From: Methanocella_A sp049676595
GTDB taxonomy: Archaea > Halobacteriota > Methanocellia > Methanocellales > Methanocellaceae
DNA: 64,000 nt
Reading direction: 5' to 3'
NCBI RefSeq assembly: GCF_049676595.1
Contig: NZ_CP187259.1
Coordinates: forward strand, 3,534,001-3,598,000
Position 1 is the first letter of the stretch, and every line of letters starts with the position of its first letter. The notes under the pieces were generated by a model. It saw only the letters and a program-made list of their open reading frames with translations, was not told where the DNA came from and did not search any database. Position numbers and translations under genes: made by a program. Below, in pieces: positions 16,773 through 25,302 of this stretch.

Positions 16773-17108
16773 TTATCCTACGGTGGTGCCCTTTGCCTGC
16801 TCAAGCCTGGTGGACAGGGTTTTGATGAGCTGCATGTTTTCGGGCTTCTCGTTGGTGGAGACCTCTACGATCTTCAGGATGTACAGCGAGATCTTGACGC
16901 CTTTCTCGGTAAGCTCGTAGCCCTCGTCGTTCGGGGACTTGGATACGATGCCGGAAGTGATTAAAGTCTTGAGTACTCTGTTGAGGATGCCGGGGTTCAG
17001 CTTGGTCTCGAACATGATTTCAGTAAAGCGCTTCTGACCTTTGCCAAGCGAGGCGAGGACTTCCATGGTCCCGGCGTATGAAATTGTCTTCAGTATTTCC
17101 ATAGGCAT
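16773..17108 (-). CDS. Winged-helix transcription regulator
   Basis: A 111-residue protein built around one winged helix-turn-helix: a helix (MEVLASLGKGQKRFTEIMFE), a recognition helix (NPGILNRVLKTLITSGIVSK), and a wing (DEGYELTEKG), followed by a helix suited to dimerisation. This is the HxlR/MarR-like one-domain architecture frequent in methanogens. The start may be 17108 or two codons later. A 98-bp palindrome begins 11 bp upstream of the start, so the gene could be autoregulated through it. Confidence 0.8.
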   Translation of the reverse strand: MPMEILKTISYAGTMEVLASLGKGQKRFTEIMFETKLNPGILNRVLKTLITSGIVSKSPNDEGYELTEKGVKISLYILKIVEVSTNEKPENMQLIKTLSTRLEQAKGTTVG

Positions 17109-17119
17109 ACCAGCATATA

Positions 17120-17217
17120 TTAGTATAATGCAGCGGGAACCCGGCGGAGCAGCAATAGTTTGGGGGGGTATATAGCTTGCGACTTTTATTGCCGAGTTCC
17201 TGCTGCGTCAATACTAA
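17120..17217. repeat. 98-bp imperfect palindrome in a divergent promoter region
   Basis: The arms TTAGTAT...GCAGCGGGAACCCGGC (17120-17145) and GCCGAGTTCCTGCTGC...ATACTAA (17191-17217) pair along about 26 bp, with 14 of 16 matching in the inner core. The loop holds a G7 run and TATATA. It sits upstream of the winged-helix gene and could be an operator, a structured leader or a mobile palindrome. Confidence 0.65.
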
Positions 17218-17527
17218 CTAAGCAATACGGGCTATATAAACTGATACAACGGCAGTGTACATACAGATTGTACAAAACATATATAAAAAGGCGTAAATTC
17301 TACACATATTTCTGGATTATTGCCAGTATAAACAGAATTTTTTGAATATTGGGCAATAGTTATATAATACTCCCATGAGGGCCGGGAGCCTGCCACGATA
17401 CATAGAACTACCCGGCCCGGGTGGCCGGATCAGATGACTGTAGCTCTCCCAGCAATTGGCCATCAGGCCCCCGTTATTGGCGGCAAACGTTCAAATACTT
17501 ACAGCGTCTTTTCCGTATGGTGATAAA
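17218..17527. other. Leader and promoter region of the LeuA-type gene
   Basis: A TATA-like GTTATATAATAC at about 17358-17369 would start a leader of roughly 135 nt before the GGTGAT ribosome site at 17519-17524. The leader contains GGGCCGGG/CCCGGCCC (17378 and 17409), able to form a hairpin. No regulatory RNA class is recognised. Confidence 0.45.
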
Positions 17528-17537
17528 ATGGAAATGA

Positions 17538-19076
17538 GGGATCGTTTTTTACCAGGATTGCATAAAAACCGTACAGAATAAGAAAATAGAGATTTTTGAC
17601 ACGACTCTCCGCGATGGGGAGCAGACTCCCGGGGTGTCTTTCACCCAGGACAAGAAACTCGAGATCGCCCGCGCCCTCGACAGGCTTGGCGTGCAGGTCA
17701 TCGAAGCTGGTTTTTCGATATCTTCCGCAGGAGACAAGGCCTCCGTAAAGGAGATCGCAGGTCTCGGCCTCAACGCCACGGTCTGCGGGCTGGCCAGGGT
17801 TATCAAGGCAGATATCGACGCTTGTATCGACGCTGACGTAAGCATGGTACACACTTTTGTATCCACATCTGACATCCAGCGGATCAACACGATCAAGAAG
17901 TCCCGGGAAGAAGTCATCGATATCTCGGTCGAGATGGTGGAGTACATCAAGAAGCACGGGCAGAAGTGCCTGTTCTCCGCGATGGACGCGACCAGGACCG
18001 ACGTGGATTACCTGCTCCAGGTCTACAAGGCCGTGGAAGACGCGGGCGCCGATGCTATTAACGTGCCGGACACGGTCGGTGTTGCAGCTCCACCCGCGAT
18101 GCGCTGGCTCGTGGGCGAGATCAGCCAGGCCGTGAAGATACCGATCGCAGTGCACTGCCACAACGACTTCGGGCTGGCGGTGGCCAACAGCCTCGCCGCT
18201 GTCGAAGGAGGAGCATCCCAGATCCAGGTGACGCTGAACAGCCTCGGCGAACGGGCGGGCAACGCGGACATGGCCCAGACAGTCATGAGCCTCGAAGCGA
18301 TCTACGGCGCGAAGACCGGCATCCACACGAAGTACCTCGTGGAGACAGCCCGCCTTGCAGAGCGCTTCTCCGGAGTGCCGCTGCCGCCGACCTTCCCGGT
18401 GGTGGGCGCCAACGCATTCTCCCACGAGTCGGGCATCCACAGCCACGGCGTGATCAAGGAGAGCAAGACCTTCGAGCCGGGCATCATGACCCCGGAGATG
18501 GTCGGCCACATGAGGCGGCTGGTGCTGGGCAAGCACACGGGCAAGCACGCGGTGAAAAAGCTCCTCAACGACGCGGGACTCGATCCCTCCGACGACGAAC
18601 TCAACCAGATCCTGGAACGCGTCAAGGACCTCGGCGACAAGGGTAAGAAAGTGACGGACGTCGACCTTTACGCCATCACCGAGGCGGTCATGGGCGACGT
18701 GGCGGCGGCAGAAAAGCGCATCGTGCTGGAAGAGCTGTCGGTCATGTGCGGCAACAAAGTCACCCCCACGGCCACAGTTCGCGTCATAGTGGACGGTAAG
18801 GCGTACACCGGAGCCATGACAGGCATCGGCCCGGTAGACGCGGCCATGAGAGCCGTAGAGCACATAGTCGACGGCAATAACATGCGCCTCCGGGACTTCC
18901 GCATAGAGGCCATCACCGGCGGCAGCGATGCCATGGCAGAGGTCATGGTAGGCGTGGAAGACGGCAAAGGCCGGATGGTCACCGCCCGGGCAGCCCGGGA
19001 AGACATCGTCCAGGCCTCGGTCGAAGCGCTCATCAGCGCCATGAACCGCCTGTCGGCCATGCCCAGAAACCCTTAA
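17538..19076 (+). CDS. leuA: 2-isopropylmalate synthase / homocitrate synthase family, 5' frame disrupted
   Basis: Acetyl-CoA-dependent synthase of the LeuA/citramalate/homocitrate family, with a TIM barrel and a C-terminal LeuA dimer/regulatory domain (about VMCGNKVTPTATV onward), which favours isopropylmalate or citramalate synthase under feedback control. Key sequence: FDTTLRDGEQTPG, AVHCHNDFGLAVANS, GERAGNADM, HESGIHSHG. The first canonical start in this frame (GTG 17634) falls after FDTTLRDGEQTPG, so it cannot be real. The frame is open from 17538 but has no ATG, GTG or TTG before the motif; an ATG at 17528 or 17534 with GGTGAT upstream is one frame off. A one-base frameshift is likely. 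Confidence 0.85.
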   Translation, partial: GIVFYQDCIKTVQNKKIEIFDTTLRDGEQTPGVSFTQDKKLEIARALDRLGVQVIEAGFSISSAGDKASVKEIAGLGLNATVCGLARVIKADIDACIDADVSMVHTFVSTSDIQRINTIKKSREEVIDISVEMVEYIKKHGQKCLFSAMDATRTDVDYLLQVYKAVEDAGADAINVPDTVGVAAPPAMRWLVGEISQAVKIPIAVHCHNDFGLAVANSLAAVEGGASQIQVTLNSLGERAGNADMAQTVMSLEAIYGAKTGIHTKYLVETARLAERFSGVPLPPTFPVVGANAFSHESGIHSHGVIKESKTFEPGIMTPEMVGHMRRLVLGKHTGKHAVKKLLNDAGLDPSDDELNQILERVKDLGDKGKKVTDVDLYAITEAVMGDVAAAEKRIVLEELSVMCGNKVTPTATVRVIVDGKAYTGAMTGIGPVDAAMRAVEHIVDGNNMRLRDFRIEAITGGSDAMAEVMVGVEDGKGRMVTARAAREDIVQASVEALISAMNRLSAMPRNP

Positions 19077-19079
19077 GGC

Positions 19080-19110
19080 AAAGGGGCTTACGCCCCTTTC
19101 GGTTTTTATT
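19080..19110 (+). terminator. Hairpin plus T-run after leuA-type gene
   Basis: AAAGGGGC-TTAC-GCCCCTTT is a perfect 8-bp stem with a 4-nt loop, followed by CGGTTTTTATTTTT. It begins four bases after the stop codon. Confidence 0.75.
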
Positions 19111-19256
19111 TTTCAAATAAATATAAAAATTAACAGAGAGGTTATTCTTTCGGCGCTTATCCGCAAATTGCTTGCATCAGCCTTATATGTGCAGGAAAGA
19201 ACCCCACATAGGAACCCCCAATAAATATTTATATTCACGTATCGGGAGATTAGATA

Positions 19257-19829
19257 ATGACACCTATTAAAAATCCTATTATCTCACCTATTAAAAATCC
19301 GTTCAAGCTCGATAAGATCAAGAACACGTTTCTCAAGGACAAGGGCCGCAGAAAAGGCATAGCGCTGCTCGTTGACGGCCCCAACATGCTCCGCAAGGAG
19401 TTCCAGATCGACCTCGAGGTGGTCCGGGACATCCTGAAAAGGTACGGCGACATCAAAGTCGGTAAAGTCTTCCTCAACCAGTACGCCTCCGACAAGCTCG
19501 TAGAGGCCATCGAAAACCAGGGCTTCGAGCCGATCGTAGGCTCCGGCGACGTAGACGTCAGGCTCGCCGTCGACGCCATGGAACTCGTCTTCAACCAGCA
19601 CATCGACACCATCGCCATCGTCACCAGGGACGCCGACTTCAAGCCTGTGCTCTCCAAGGCCAGCATGTACGGCAAAGAAACCATCGTCTTCGGCGCCGAA
19701 CCCGGCCTCTCCATCGCCCTCAAGAACGTCGCCGACTACGTCATCGTCTTCAACGGCACCGAGTGGGTCGAGGTCAACAAGCTCGCGGCCGAAGAATTAG
19801 AGACCGAGCCTGAAGCGGCCCCACAGTAA
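19257..19829 (+). CDS. NYN/PIN-like domain protein (LabA/DUF88 group)
   Basis: A 190-residue protein with the NYN nuclease-like fold related to PIN domains. LLVDGPNML (residues 37-45) carries the first conserved Asp; GDVDVRLAVDAMEL and TIAIVTRDADFKPVL carry the other acidic residues of the metal site. The N-terminus has a repeated PI(I/K)(S/N)PIKNP pattern that may be a flexible tail. Family members are thought to cleave or bind RNA. The gene is followed by a nest of palindromic elements. Confidence 0.85.
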   Translation: MTPIKNPIISPIKNPFKLDKIKNTFLKDKGRRKGIALLVDGPNMLRKEFQIDLEVVRDILKRYGDIKVGKVFLNQYASDKLVEAIENQGFEPIVGSGDVDVRLAVDAMELVFNQHIDTIAIVTRDADFKPVLSKASMYGKETIVFGAEPGLSIALKNVADYVIVFNGTEWVEVNKLAAEELETEPEAAPQ

Positions 19830-19901
19830 GCCATTTTTGAATATATAGAAATGCATTGTGCTCTCCACCACGACGGCACTGCACCCTTTTATAGCCATAG
19901 T

Positions 19902-20564
19902 AGCACGGCTCCTTATTCTGAAAACGGGAAAATAGATGTTTTAACCACGGCGGCACAGCGATGCTGTGTTGCATTATTCTTATCTTCATGTTCGCCTTTT
20001 GAACGCCTGCAGTCGCAGGCGTTCTCGAGGCGATGCGATGACGATCGCTGCGCTGTGCCAGGATCACAGATTGAAACGGATTACACTGATTTCACAGATG
20101 ACCTTAGAATAAAATCGGTAGACGGCAAATCCATTTCTCATCGATTAGAATCTGTGCAATCTGTGGCATCTGTCGTAATCTGTGATCCTGGCACAGCGCA
20201 GCGATCGTCTTGCTGAGTCACTCCACCTGCAATAGCTCGGCCCAAAGAAGAGAAAAAGAATTATGCAACACAGCAGGCTGACGGCACGGAGACGAATAGG
20301 TTTCGCTTCATTCAGGTTATCGATCGAACGTCAGGCTGAAACGATTGAGCAGTAAGCAAATGGTTAATGCTCTGTCTCTGTGCCGCCGTGGACATAAAAA
20401 AGTGTTCACTATTACCGGTTCACGATTGTCGCCGTGTCGCTGTGCCGCCGTGGTTCAAATAACCAGTGGGCTGGTCATGAGTCGGTATGTCTTTGTGTCG
20501 CTGTGCCGCCGTGGTTAAAACATCTGCTTCCAGTTGTAAAGATCAGAAGCTGTGCCGCCGTGGT
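19902..20564. repeat. Palindromic element family A, copy 1, with nested insertions
   Basis: The outer arms contain ACCACGGCGGCAC-type units at the left (19944 region) and their complement at the right (GTGCCGCCGTGGT, ending 20564). A core around 20290-20430 is shared with copies 2 and 3 (ACGAATAGG, CAGGCTGAAACGATTGAG, TTAATGCTCTGTCT, ATTACCGGTTCAC). The left arm is interrupted by a second palindrome (GATGCTGTGTTGCAT... and its complement near 20263-20277), which itself holds a family B element. It lies between convergent genes. Confidence 0.8.
20041..20208. repeat. Palindromic element family B, copy 1
   Basis: A 168-bp element with perfect 32-bp terminal inverted repeats that start ACGATCGCTGCGCTGTGCCA. 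The interior repeats GATT about every 11 bp (CACAGATT, CGGATT, CTGATT) and the right half is roughly its complement, so the whole could fold as one hairpin. It is inserted inside another palindrome within family A copy 1. Confidence 0.85.
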
Positions 20565-20594
20565 ACTTCTTTCAGTCTTTAATTACACAGATGT

Positions 20595-21563
20595 TCAGCC
20601 GCTCTTCTTGGCCCCTTTCTTCGCGGAGCCCAGGAGCTGGGCGACGGTCATGTCGACGCATTCCTGGAGGGCCTTGTCGATGTCGCCTTTGATGACGACG
20701 CCGGCTGCCGCCGCGTGGCCGCCGCCGCTGCCGCCGAACTTTTTGCCGACTTCCTCGAGGAGCCGGGAGAGGTCCAGTTCCACGCCCCGGCGGACCCGGC
20801 CGGAGATGCGCTTTTCGCCCTCCTTCTCCGAGCCGACGAAAGCCACGTCGGCGCCTAAGCTGATCAGCGACGTCGCAGATTGCGCGCCGAAGGAGCTGAC
20901 CCGGGTCTCGACGATGAGGAGATCGCCTACCCGGTGCAGGGTGAGCCTGGAAGCGGCCTTGAGAGTGGCGATGCGGCAGGAAAGGTCGACCGGCACGTGG
21001 GACAGGAACTCCGAGACGTCGGCGTACCTGATGCCGCCGGCTTGCAGGAGTCGGCCGACGATTTCAAAGACGTGGGCGCCGGCATACCGGAAGTGCCCGG
21101 TGTCGGTCACGATGGCCAGCACCAGCACGAAGGCCGCCTCCGCATCGATGGGCAGCCCGTTCTCGTGGTACAGCGAGTAGACGAGCTCCCCGGTGGAAGA
21201 GGCGATACGGGAGTAGGAAAGCTGGCAGTGCCCGTGCAGGTCGCCTGGAGTGTGGTGATCGATGATCGCGCATTTGTCGATCGCTTTATAGCCGGTCTGC
21301 ACCAGCGTCGAAGTGTCCACGACCACGACGATATCGTACGCTTTTAGGTCGGGGGCGATGACCATCTCGACTTTCAGGCGCTCGCAGAGCATGGCCGCCA
21401 TGGCGCTGGGGCTGTCGTAGACGCCGATGTGCCCGCCGAAGATTCGCTGCAGTGCATAGGCGCTGCCCAGGGAGTCCACGTCCGCGTTCTTGTGGCAGAG
21501 GAACAGGATGTTCTGGTGCTGCTTCAGGGTTTCGTAAAAGGTTTTTGCATCCGCCGCTGTCAT
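20595..21563 (-). CDS. DHH/DHHA1 family phosphoesterase
   Basis: A 322-residue cytoplasmic phosphoesterase related to NrnA/RecJ-like archaeal proteins that degrade short oligonucleotides or cyclic dinucleotide products. Motif I is NADVDSLGSA (residues 26-35), the motif DHH is at 102-104 (IIDHHTPGDLHGH), and the DHHA1 substrate-binding loop is GGSGGGHAAAAG near residue 280. It lacks the extra domains of bacterial RecJ. The start lies eight bases from the stop of the upstream HisA-like gene, so the pair is cotranscribed. Confidence 0.9.
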   Translation of the reverse strand: MTAADAKTFYETLKQHQNILFLCHKNADVDSLGSAYALQRIFGGHIGVYDSPSAMAAMLCERLKVEMVIAPDLKAYDIVVVVDTSTLVQTGYKAIDKCAIIDHHTPGDLHGHCQLSYSRIASSTGELVYSLYHENGLPIDAEAAFVLVLAIVTDTGHFRYAGAHVFEIVGRLLQAGGIRYADVSEFLSHVPVDLSCRIATLKAASRLTLHRVGDLLIVETRVSSFGAQSATSLISLGADVAFVGSEKEGEKRISGRVRRGVELDLSRLLEEVGKKFGGSGGGHAAAAGVVIKGDIDKALQECVDMTVAQLLGSAKKGAKKSG

Positions 21564-21570
21564 GGTGTGT

Positions 21571-22260
21571 TTACCTCAGTAAGTCAAGGGGTATGGTAAG
21601 AGAGTGAACTGCCGAGGCGATGATCGCGCCCGCGGCGCCTGCCTGCCCGGCCTGCTCCAGGTCCCGCAGGTCCCGGACGCCTCCGCCGACGATCACAGGG
21701 TGCCTTGAGGTCGAAACAGCAGCGCGCAGCAGCCCGAGGTCGATGCCCTCTCCGGAGCCTACCCGGGCCACGTCGAGCAGGATGATGCCGCCCAGCTCGA
21801 GCGCGTTCAGCGCCCGGACAGTATCCAGCGGGGAGGCTCCGAGGGCGGGATCTGCTGACATCATGCTGCCGTGCCGCATGTCGATGCTGACGAGGGCATC
21901 CCTGCCCTGCAATGCCTCGATCAGGGACAGCGAAGCCGTTTCGGTGCCCAGGATGATCCCGCCCGATACCTGCCGAAGCCGGGCAGCATCCTCTCCCCGG
22001 GAGATGCCCGCGTCCACCATCGTCCTGGTCAGTCCCGATATGCTTCTTATCGTCTCTAAGTGGTCCCCTGCGCCGGTGATCCTGTCCAGGTCGGCGATGT
22101 AAGTCTCCCTCGGCTTCATCGCCCGGATCATCTCCAGGGGCTCTGACGTAGTCACTATCCGGCTGTACTCGTGGATAGGACGGTACTTTTCCCGCTCCCC
22201 CCGGACGCCCCGGACTACGACGCCGCCTTTCAGATCACAGGCCAGAATGCAGCGGAACAT
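21571..22260 (-). CDS. HisA-related TIM-barrel protein
   Basis: A 229-residue (beta/alpha)8 protein related to the histidine enzyme HisA (the archaeal COG1411 group). CILACDLKGGVVVRGVRGER at the N-terminus matches the first phosphate-site strand, YIADLDRITG is the second Asp strand, and PVIVGGGVRDLRDL with GAIIASAVHS is the C-terminal phosphate-binding part. These proteins are typical of methanogens and not the true HisA; the reaction is unsettled, and a cofactor pathway role has been suggested for relatives. Cotranscribed with the DHH gene. Confidence 0.82.
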   Translation of the reverse strand: MFRCILACDLKGGVVVRGVRGEREKYRPIHEYSRIVTTSEPLEMIRAMKPRETYIADLDRITGAGDHLETIRSISGLTRTMVDAGISRGEDAARLRQVSGGIILGTETASLSLIEALQGRDALVSIDMRHGSMMSADPALGASPLDTVRALNALELGGIILLDVARVGSGEGIDLGLLRAAVSTSRHPVIVGGGVRDLRDLEQAGQAGAAGAIIASAVHSLTIPLDLLR

Positions 22261-22453
22261 GACATAGCGTTCGACCTACTGTTATTTAAGGGTTAGTTTT
22301 CGATAACGCAGCCCGGGGATCTGGCCTGCAAACGGCAAGCTGCCCTGAGTACGTGTCCCGCCCGGCGCCGATAGATAAAATGCGCGGTATCCGCCGTGGA
22401 TAAGATACTGACTTTTTATGTATATATCACGTCCTCTATCTCTGGTGAAAGGG

Positions 22454-23827
22454 ATGGCCCGGACTCTCGTAACCGGCGTGCTGCTGACACTTTTTCTACT
22501 GGTAGCCACGCTGGTGTACGGGGCAGGCGCAGCTCCGGCAGGCACGGTTGAAGTATACTACGTTTACAGCCACGAGTGCCTGAGCTGCGAGCAGTCCTGG
22601 CCCCTGATCAAAGCAGTGCTGGACAAAGCGCAGGCAGAGCCACAGATCAGCCTGCACAAGTACGACATCAACACCAGGGAAGGGGCGGCCTTTGCCAGTA
22701 CCCGGGGCATATCGACGGTGCCCGCGATAGTCTTCGACGACGGCTCCATGATACTGTTCGAAGACTACGGGAACCCTCAGGCTTTCGGGAAGGCCTTCTC
22801 AGACAAGCTCAAGGACCGCATCGGGCACGGGCTGCCGCTGACAGTCACGAGGAAGGTGGCAGAGAGCGATACCCCCGGGAATACCGTGACAGTGAATACC
22901 TGCATCACCTGTACCGGGGACAGGCCGCTTAAAGTACAAGTCAACAGCACGATGCCGGAACGCAGCATGCTGATGTCCGGGCAGGAAACGTGGAGCGGCG
23001 TCCTCCGCCCCGGAGAAACCCATCACATTTCCAGCGTCTGCGAGGTCCCGCCCGGCACCCGGACCATACCCCCGCTGGCGGTATCATATGACGACGGCAC
23101 CGGCACGCGCAGCATGATCTGGCCCGAGACCCCGGTGATCGGACTATACGAGCTGTCTGCGGCAGCCGTCTACCTCGCCGGGCTAATCGCCGGCATCAAC
23201 CCCTGCCTGCTGGCGATCATGGTCTTCATCGGCACCACGGCGATCGCGGACACCGGGGACCGTAAAACAGTCCTGTTCAGAATCATAGCCTTCTGCGGCG
23301 GCATGCTCGCCATATACCTGCTCATCGGGATAGGCCTGATGGAGCTGATAGGCCGGATGCCAGTCATGGACATAGTGCTCCGGACGACGATCGTACTGCT
23401 ACTGATCGCCCTGTCAGCATGGTCCTTTTTCGACGCGTGGCAGACCGCCAGAAAAGGCGAAGGAGGCAGGACCTTCAAATCTGTACTGGACCGCATCAAG
23501 CCGCTCTACGCCAGGTTCGGCATCGCCGCCAGCTTCGCCATCGGAGGCGCTTTCGGGCTGATCAAGATGCCCTGCGTAGGCGGCATCTACATCGCCATCC
23601 TCGGCACCATCCTCGAATCCGGCAACGCAGCGCAGGGCATACCGCTGCTGCTGATCTACAACCTCGGAGTAGTAACCCCGGTGCTGCTCCTCGGAGCCCT
23701 GATCACCGTCGGCCTCAGCCCCGCAGCCGTAAACCAGTTCAGGCTCCGCCACCGGATAGGGCTGAAGATCTTCACCGGAGTACTCCTTGGCCTTATGGCT
23801 CTCGCTTTCCTGCTCGGGATCATGTGA
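22454..23827 (+). CDS. Thioredoxin-like domain fused to a CcdA-type membrane domain
   Basis: A 457-residue protein probably moving reducing power across the membrane. A signal helix (residues 5-25) leads to an extracytoplasmic thioredoxin-like domain whose site is CLSC (residues 42-45) and which keeps the cis-Pro strand (ISTVPAIVF). After a linker of about 100 residues, six hydrophobic helices form a CcdA/DsbD-like core with the paired cysteines in INPCLLAIMVF and KMPCVGGIYIAIL. The start at 22454 is preferred because GGTGA lies about six bases upstream. It would serve disulfide or haem/metal protein maturation outside the cell. Confidence 0.85.
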   Translation: MARTLVTGVLLTLFLLVATLVYGAGAAPAGTVEVYYVYSHECLSCEQSWPLIKAVLDKAQAEPQISLHKYDINTREGAAFASTRGISTVPAIVFDDGSMILFEDYGNPQAFGKAFSDKLKDRIGHGLPLTVTRKVAESDTPGNTVTVNTCITCTGDRPLKVQVNSTMPERSMLMSGQETWSGVLRPGETHHISSVCEVPPGTRTIPPLAVSYDDGTGTRSMIWPETPVIGLYELSAAAVYLAGLIAGINPCLLAIMVFIGTTAIADTGDRKTVLFRIIAFCGGMLAIYLLIGIGLMELIGRMPVMDIVLRTTIVLLLIALSAWSFFDAWQTARKGEGGRTFKSVLDRIKPLYARFGIAASFAIGGAFGLIKMPCVGGIYIAILGTILESGNAAQGIPLLLIYNLGVVTPVLLLGALITVGLSPAAVNQFRLRHRIGLKIFTGVLLGLMALAFLLGIM

Positions 23828-23833
23828 ATGCTG

Positions 23834-24009
23834 ACGATCGCTGCGCTGTGCCAGGATCACAGATTAATACGGATTGCGCGGATTCCACAGATGGCTATGG
23901 GCAAATAATGAAAGACGGATCTGATCCTTTTCATTTTTAAATCCAATCGTATCTGTGCAATCTGCGTAATCGGTCGTAATCTGTGATCCTGGCACAGCGC
24001 AGCGATCGT
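23834..24009. repeat. Palindromic element family B, copy 2
   Basis: A 176-bp element with the same terminal inverted repeat as copy 1 (ACGATCGCTGCGCTGTGCCA...). It begins seven bases after the stop of the CcdA-type gene, between convergent genes. The interior has the GATT-rich periodic arms and a central AT-rich loop. Confidence 0.85.
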
Positions 24010-24060
24010 CCACGTTCACGGGCACAGGGACAACTGTTTACGAGCATTATAATAATGTTG

Positions 24061-24082
24061 ACCAGCACAGCGCAGCGATCGT
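24061..24082. repeat. Solo end of a family B element
   Basis: ACCAGCACAGCGCAGCGATC plus GT matches one terminal repeat of family B without a partner arm. It stands 52 bp beyond copy 2 and may be the remnant of a second element or a partial duplication. Confidence 0.6.
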
Positions 24083-24096
24083 ATTGTTGTCTCACC

Positions 24097-25167
24097 CTAC
24101 CGGCGCCGGAGCTCGGTCAGGAACTGCCTGGAGAACAGCGCGAATAAAGCGGTCAGGACGCCCGTTACGACAGTGAAGTACCCGTCTCGCAAGAAGTTCT
24201 TAATCGGCTGGGTGGCATACTCCTGGTTGCGGAAGATGAGGGAGTCGACCTGGCCCACGGCCTGGACCTTGCCCAGGCGGATCATCGTCAGGATAGTATT
24301 ATCACTGGATTTCATTGCCAGGTTGTCGGCGCCGTGACACTCGTACTCCTTGCCGCCTATCACCAGGCTGCCGCCGGTGCTTATGATGGTCATCTCGTCC
24401 GCATCGAGGCTGTTCTCGGTCTCGTTGATGGGGATGAAAGTGAACATGTAGTCAGGGGTTTCGATGGCGATGGTGCCCGGGTAGAGGAGGCTGCCCCGGA
24501 ACGGGTAAGACCCGTTGCCGTCCGTTACCGTAAAATCGCCGTCGTCCAGCTGGACGAAGTTGGTGAACGTGTACAGCGAATCGCCGCCGGCGATGGCGAT
24601 GAACTCGTTATCGTAAGACTTGACAGAGCCCGGGCCCGAGCTGAAGCGGAGGTTGTAGTTCTGGCCCCGGTTATCGTAAGATACGTTCGCCTCGGAGAAG
24701 TAGAGGTGAGTATTGTTATAGTACTGGGATACGCCAGCGGGCATGCTGACCGTGATGCTGGTGCTGCCGTCGCCGGTCGTGATGCTCATCGGCCCCTCCG
24801 CGGTCCACCGCTCTCCCGATTCCGGGATCATGATGACCGGCCCGGCGGGGTTTACCTTGATGGCGGCCCGCCCGTAGACGGAGATCGTGCCGTTGTCGAT
24901 CATATCAGCATACAGGTAATTATCCGTAGCCGAGTGGATGTACGCGGAAAGCGGAGTGCCGGCGTACGAGAAGATCCGGTCAGAGGTAGAGAAGAGACTC
25001 AGAGGGTTATACGAATCGGCGTAAGTGAGAGACAGGATCACCATGATGCAGAGCACGATCGTCACTGACAGGAGCAGGTAGAAGGCTATGCGGATATGTC
25101 GGACTTCTACGCTTAATCCGGAGATGCTGGCTGCAAGCGCCTGTATGGGCCGGTTTCTCTGGGCCAT
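24097..25167 (-). CDS. Uncharacterised two-helix membrane protein with large external domain
   Basis: A 356-residue protein with one membrane helix at about residues 26-48, a beta-rich Gly/Ser/Asn domain of roughly 260 residues with several N-glycosylation sequons (for example NGT, NNT, NVS, NGS), and a second helix near residues 330-350 before a basic tail. The topology places the beta domain outside. No family is recognised. It is convergent with the thioredoxin-CcdA gene and divergent from a zinc-ribbon membrane protein. Confidence 0.7.
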   Translation of the reverse strand: MAQRNRPIQALAASISGLSVEVRHIRIAFYLLLSVTIVLCIMVILSLTYADSYNPLSLFSTSDRIFSYAGTPLSAYIHSATDNYLYADMIDNGTISVYGRAAIKVNPAGPVIMIPESGERWTAEGPMSITTGDGSTSITVSMPAGVSQYYNNTHLYFSEANVSYDNRGQNYNLRFSSGPGSVKSYDNEFIAIAGGDSLYTFTNFVQLDDGDFTVTDGNGSYPFRGSLLYPGTIAIETPDYMFTFIPINETENSLDADEMTIISTGGSLVIGGKEYECHGADNLAMKSSDNTILTMIRLGKVQAVGQVDSLIFRNQEYATQPIKNFLRDGYFTVVTGVLTALFALFSRQFLTELRRR

Positions 25168-25302
25168 AGGGTCTAGCTATCGTTTTCCAGCTTTAACGCT
25201 TTCGGTTCGTGCGCAACTTTCATATCTGGAATTATTTCCCTGCATTGAAAACTTTATTAACTCAATACCCTTACTATACTGTACATTTAAGAGGTAATGA
25301 TC

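Noticed and set aside
17375..17437. 20-codon leader peptide before the LeuA-type gene
   Set aside because: It has no ribosome site and no run of branched-chain codons expected for attenuation.
17499..18863. 454-codon minus-strand frame opposite the LeuA-type gene
   Set aside because: No known domain and composition typical of an antisense shadow; the plus strand has the full synthase motifs.
20041..20208. Family B as an intrinsic terminator
   Set aside because: It is longer than 160 bp, lacks a T-run, and also occurs in divergent promoter regions.
19851..20216. 121-codon frame inside the repeats
   Set aside because: It is made entirely of palindromic repeat sequence shared with other intergenic loci.
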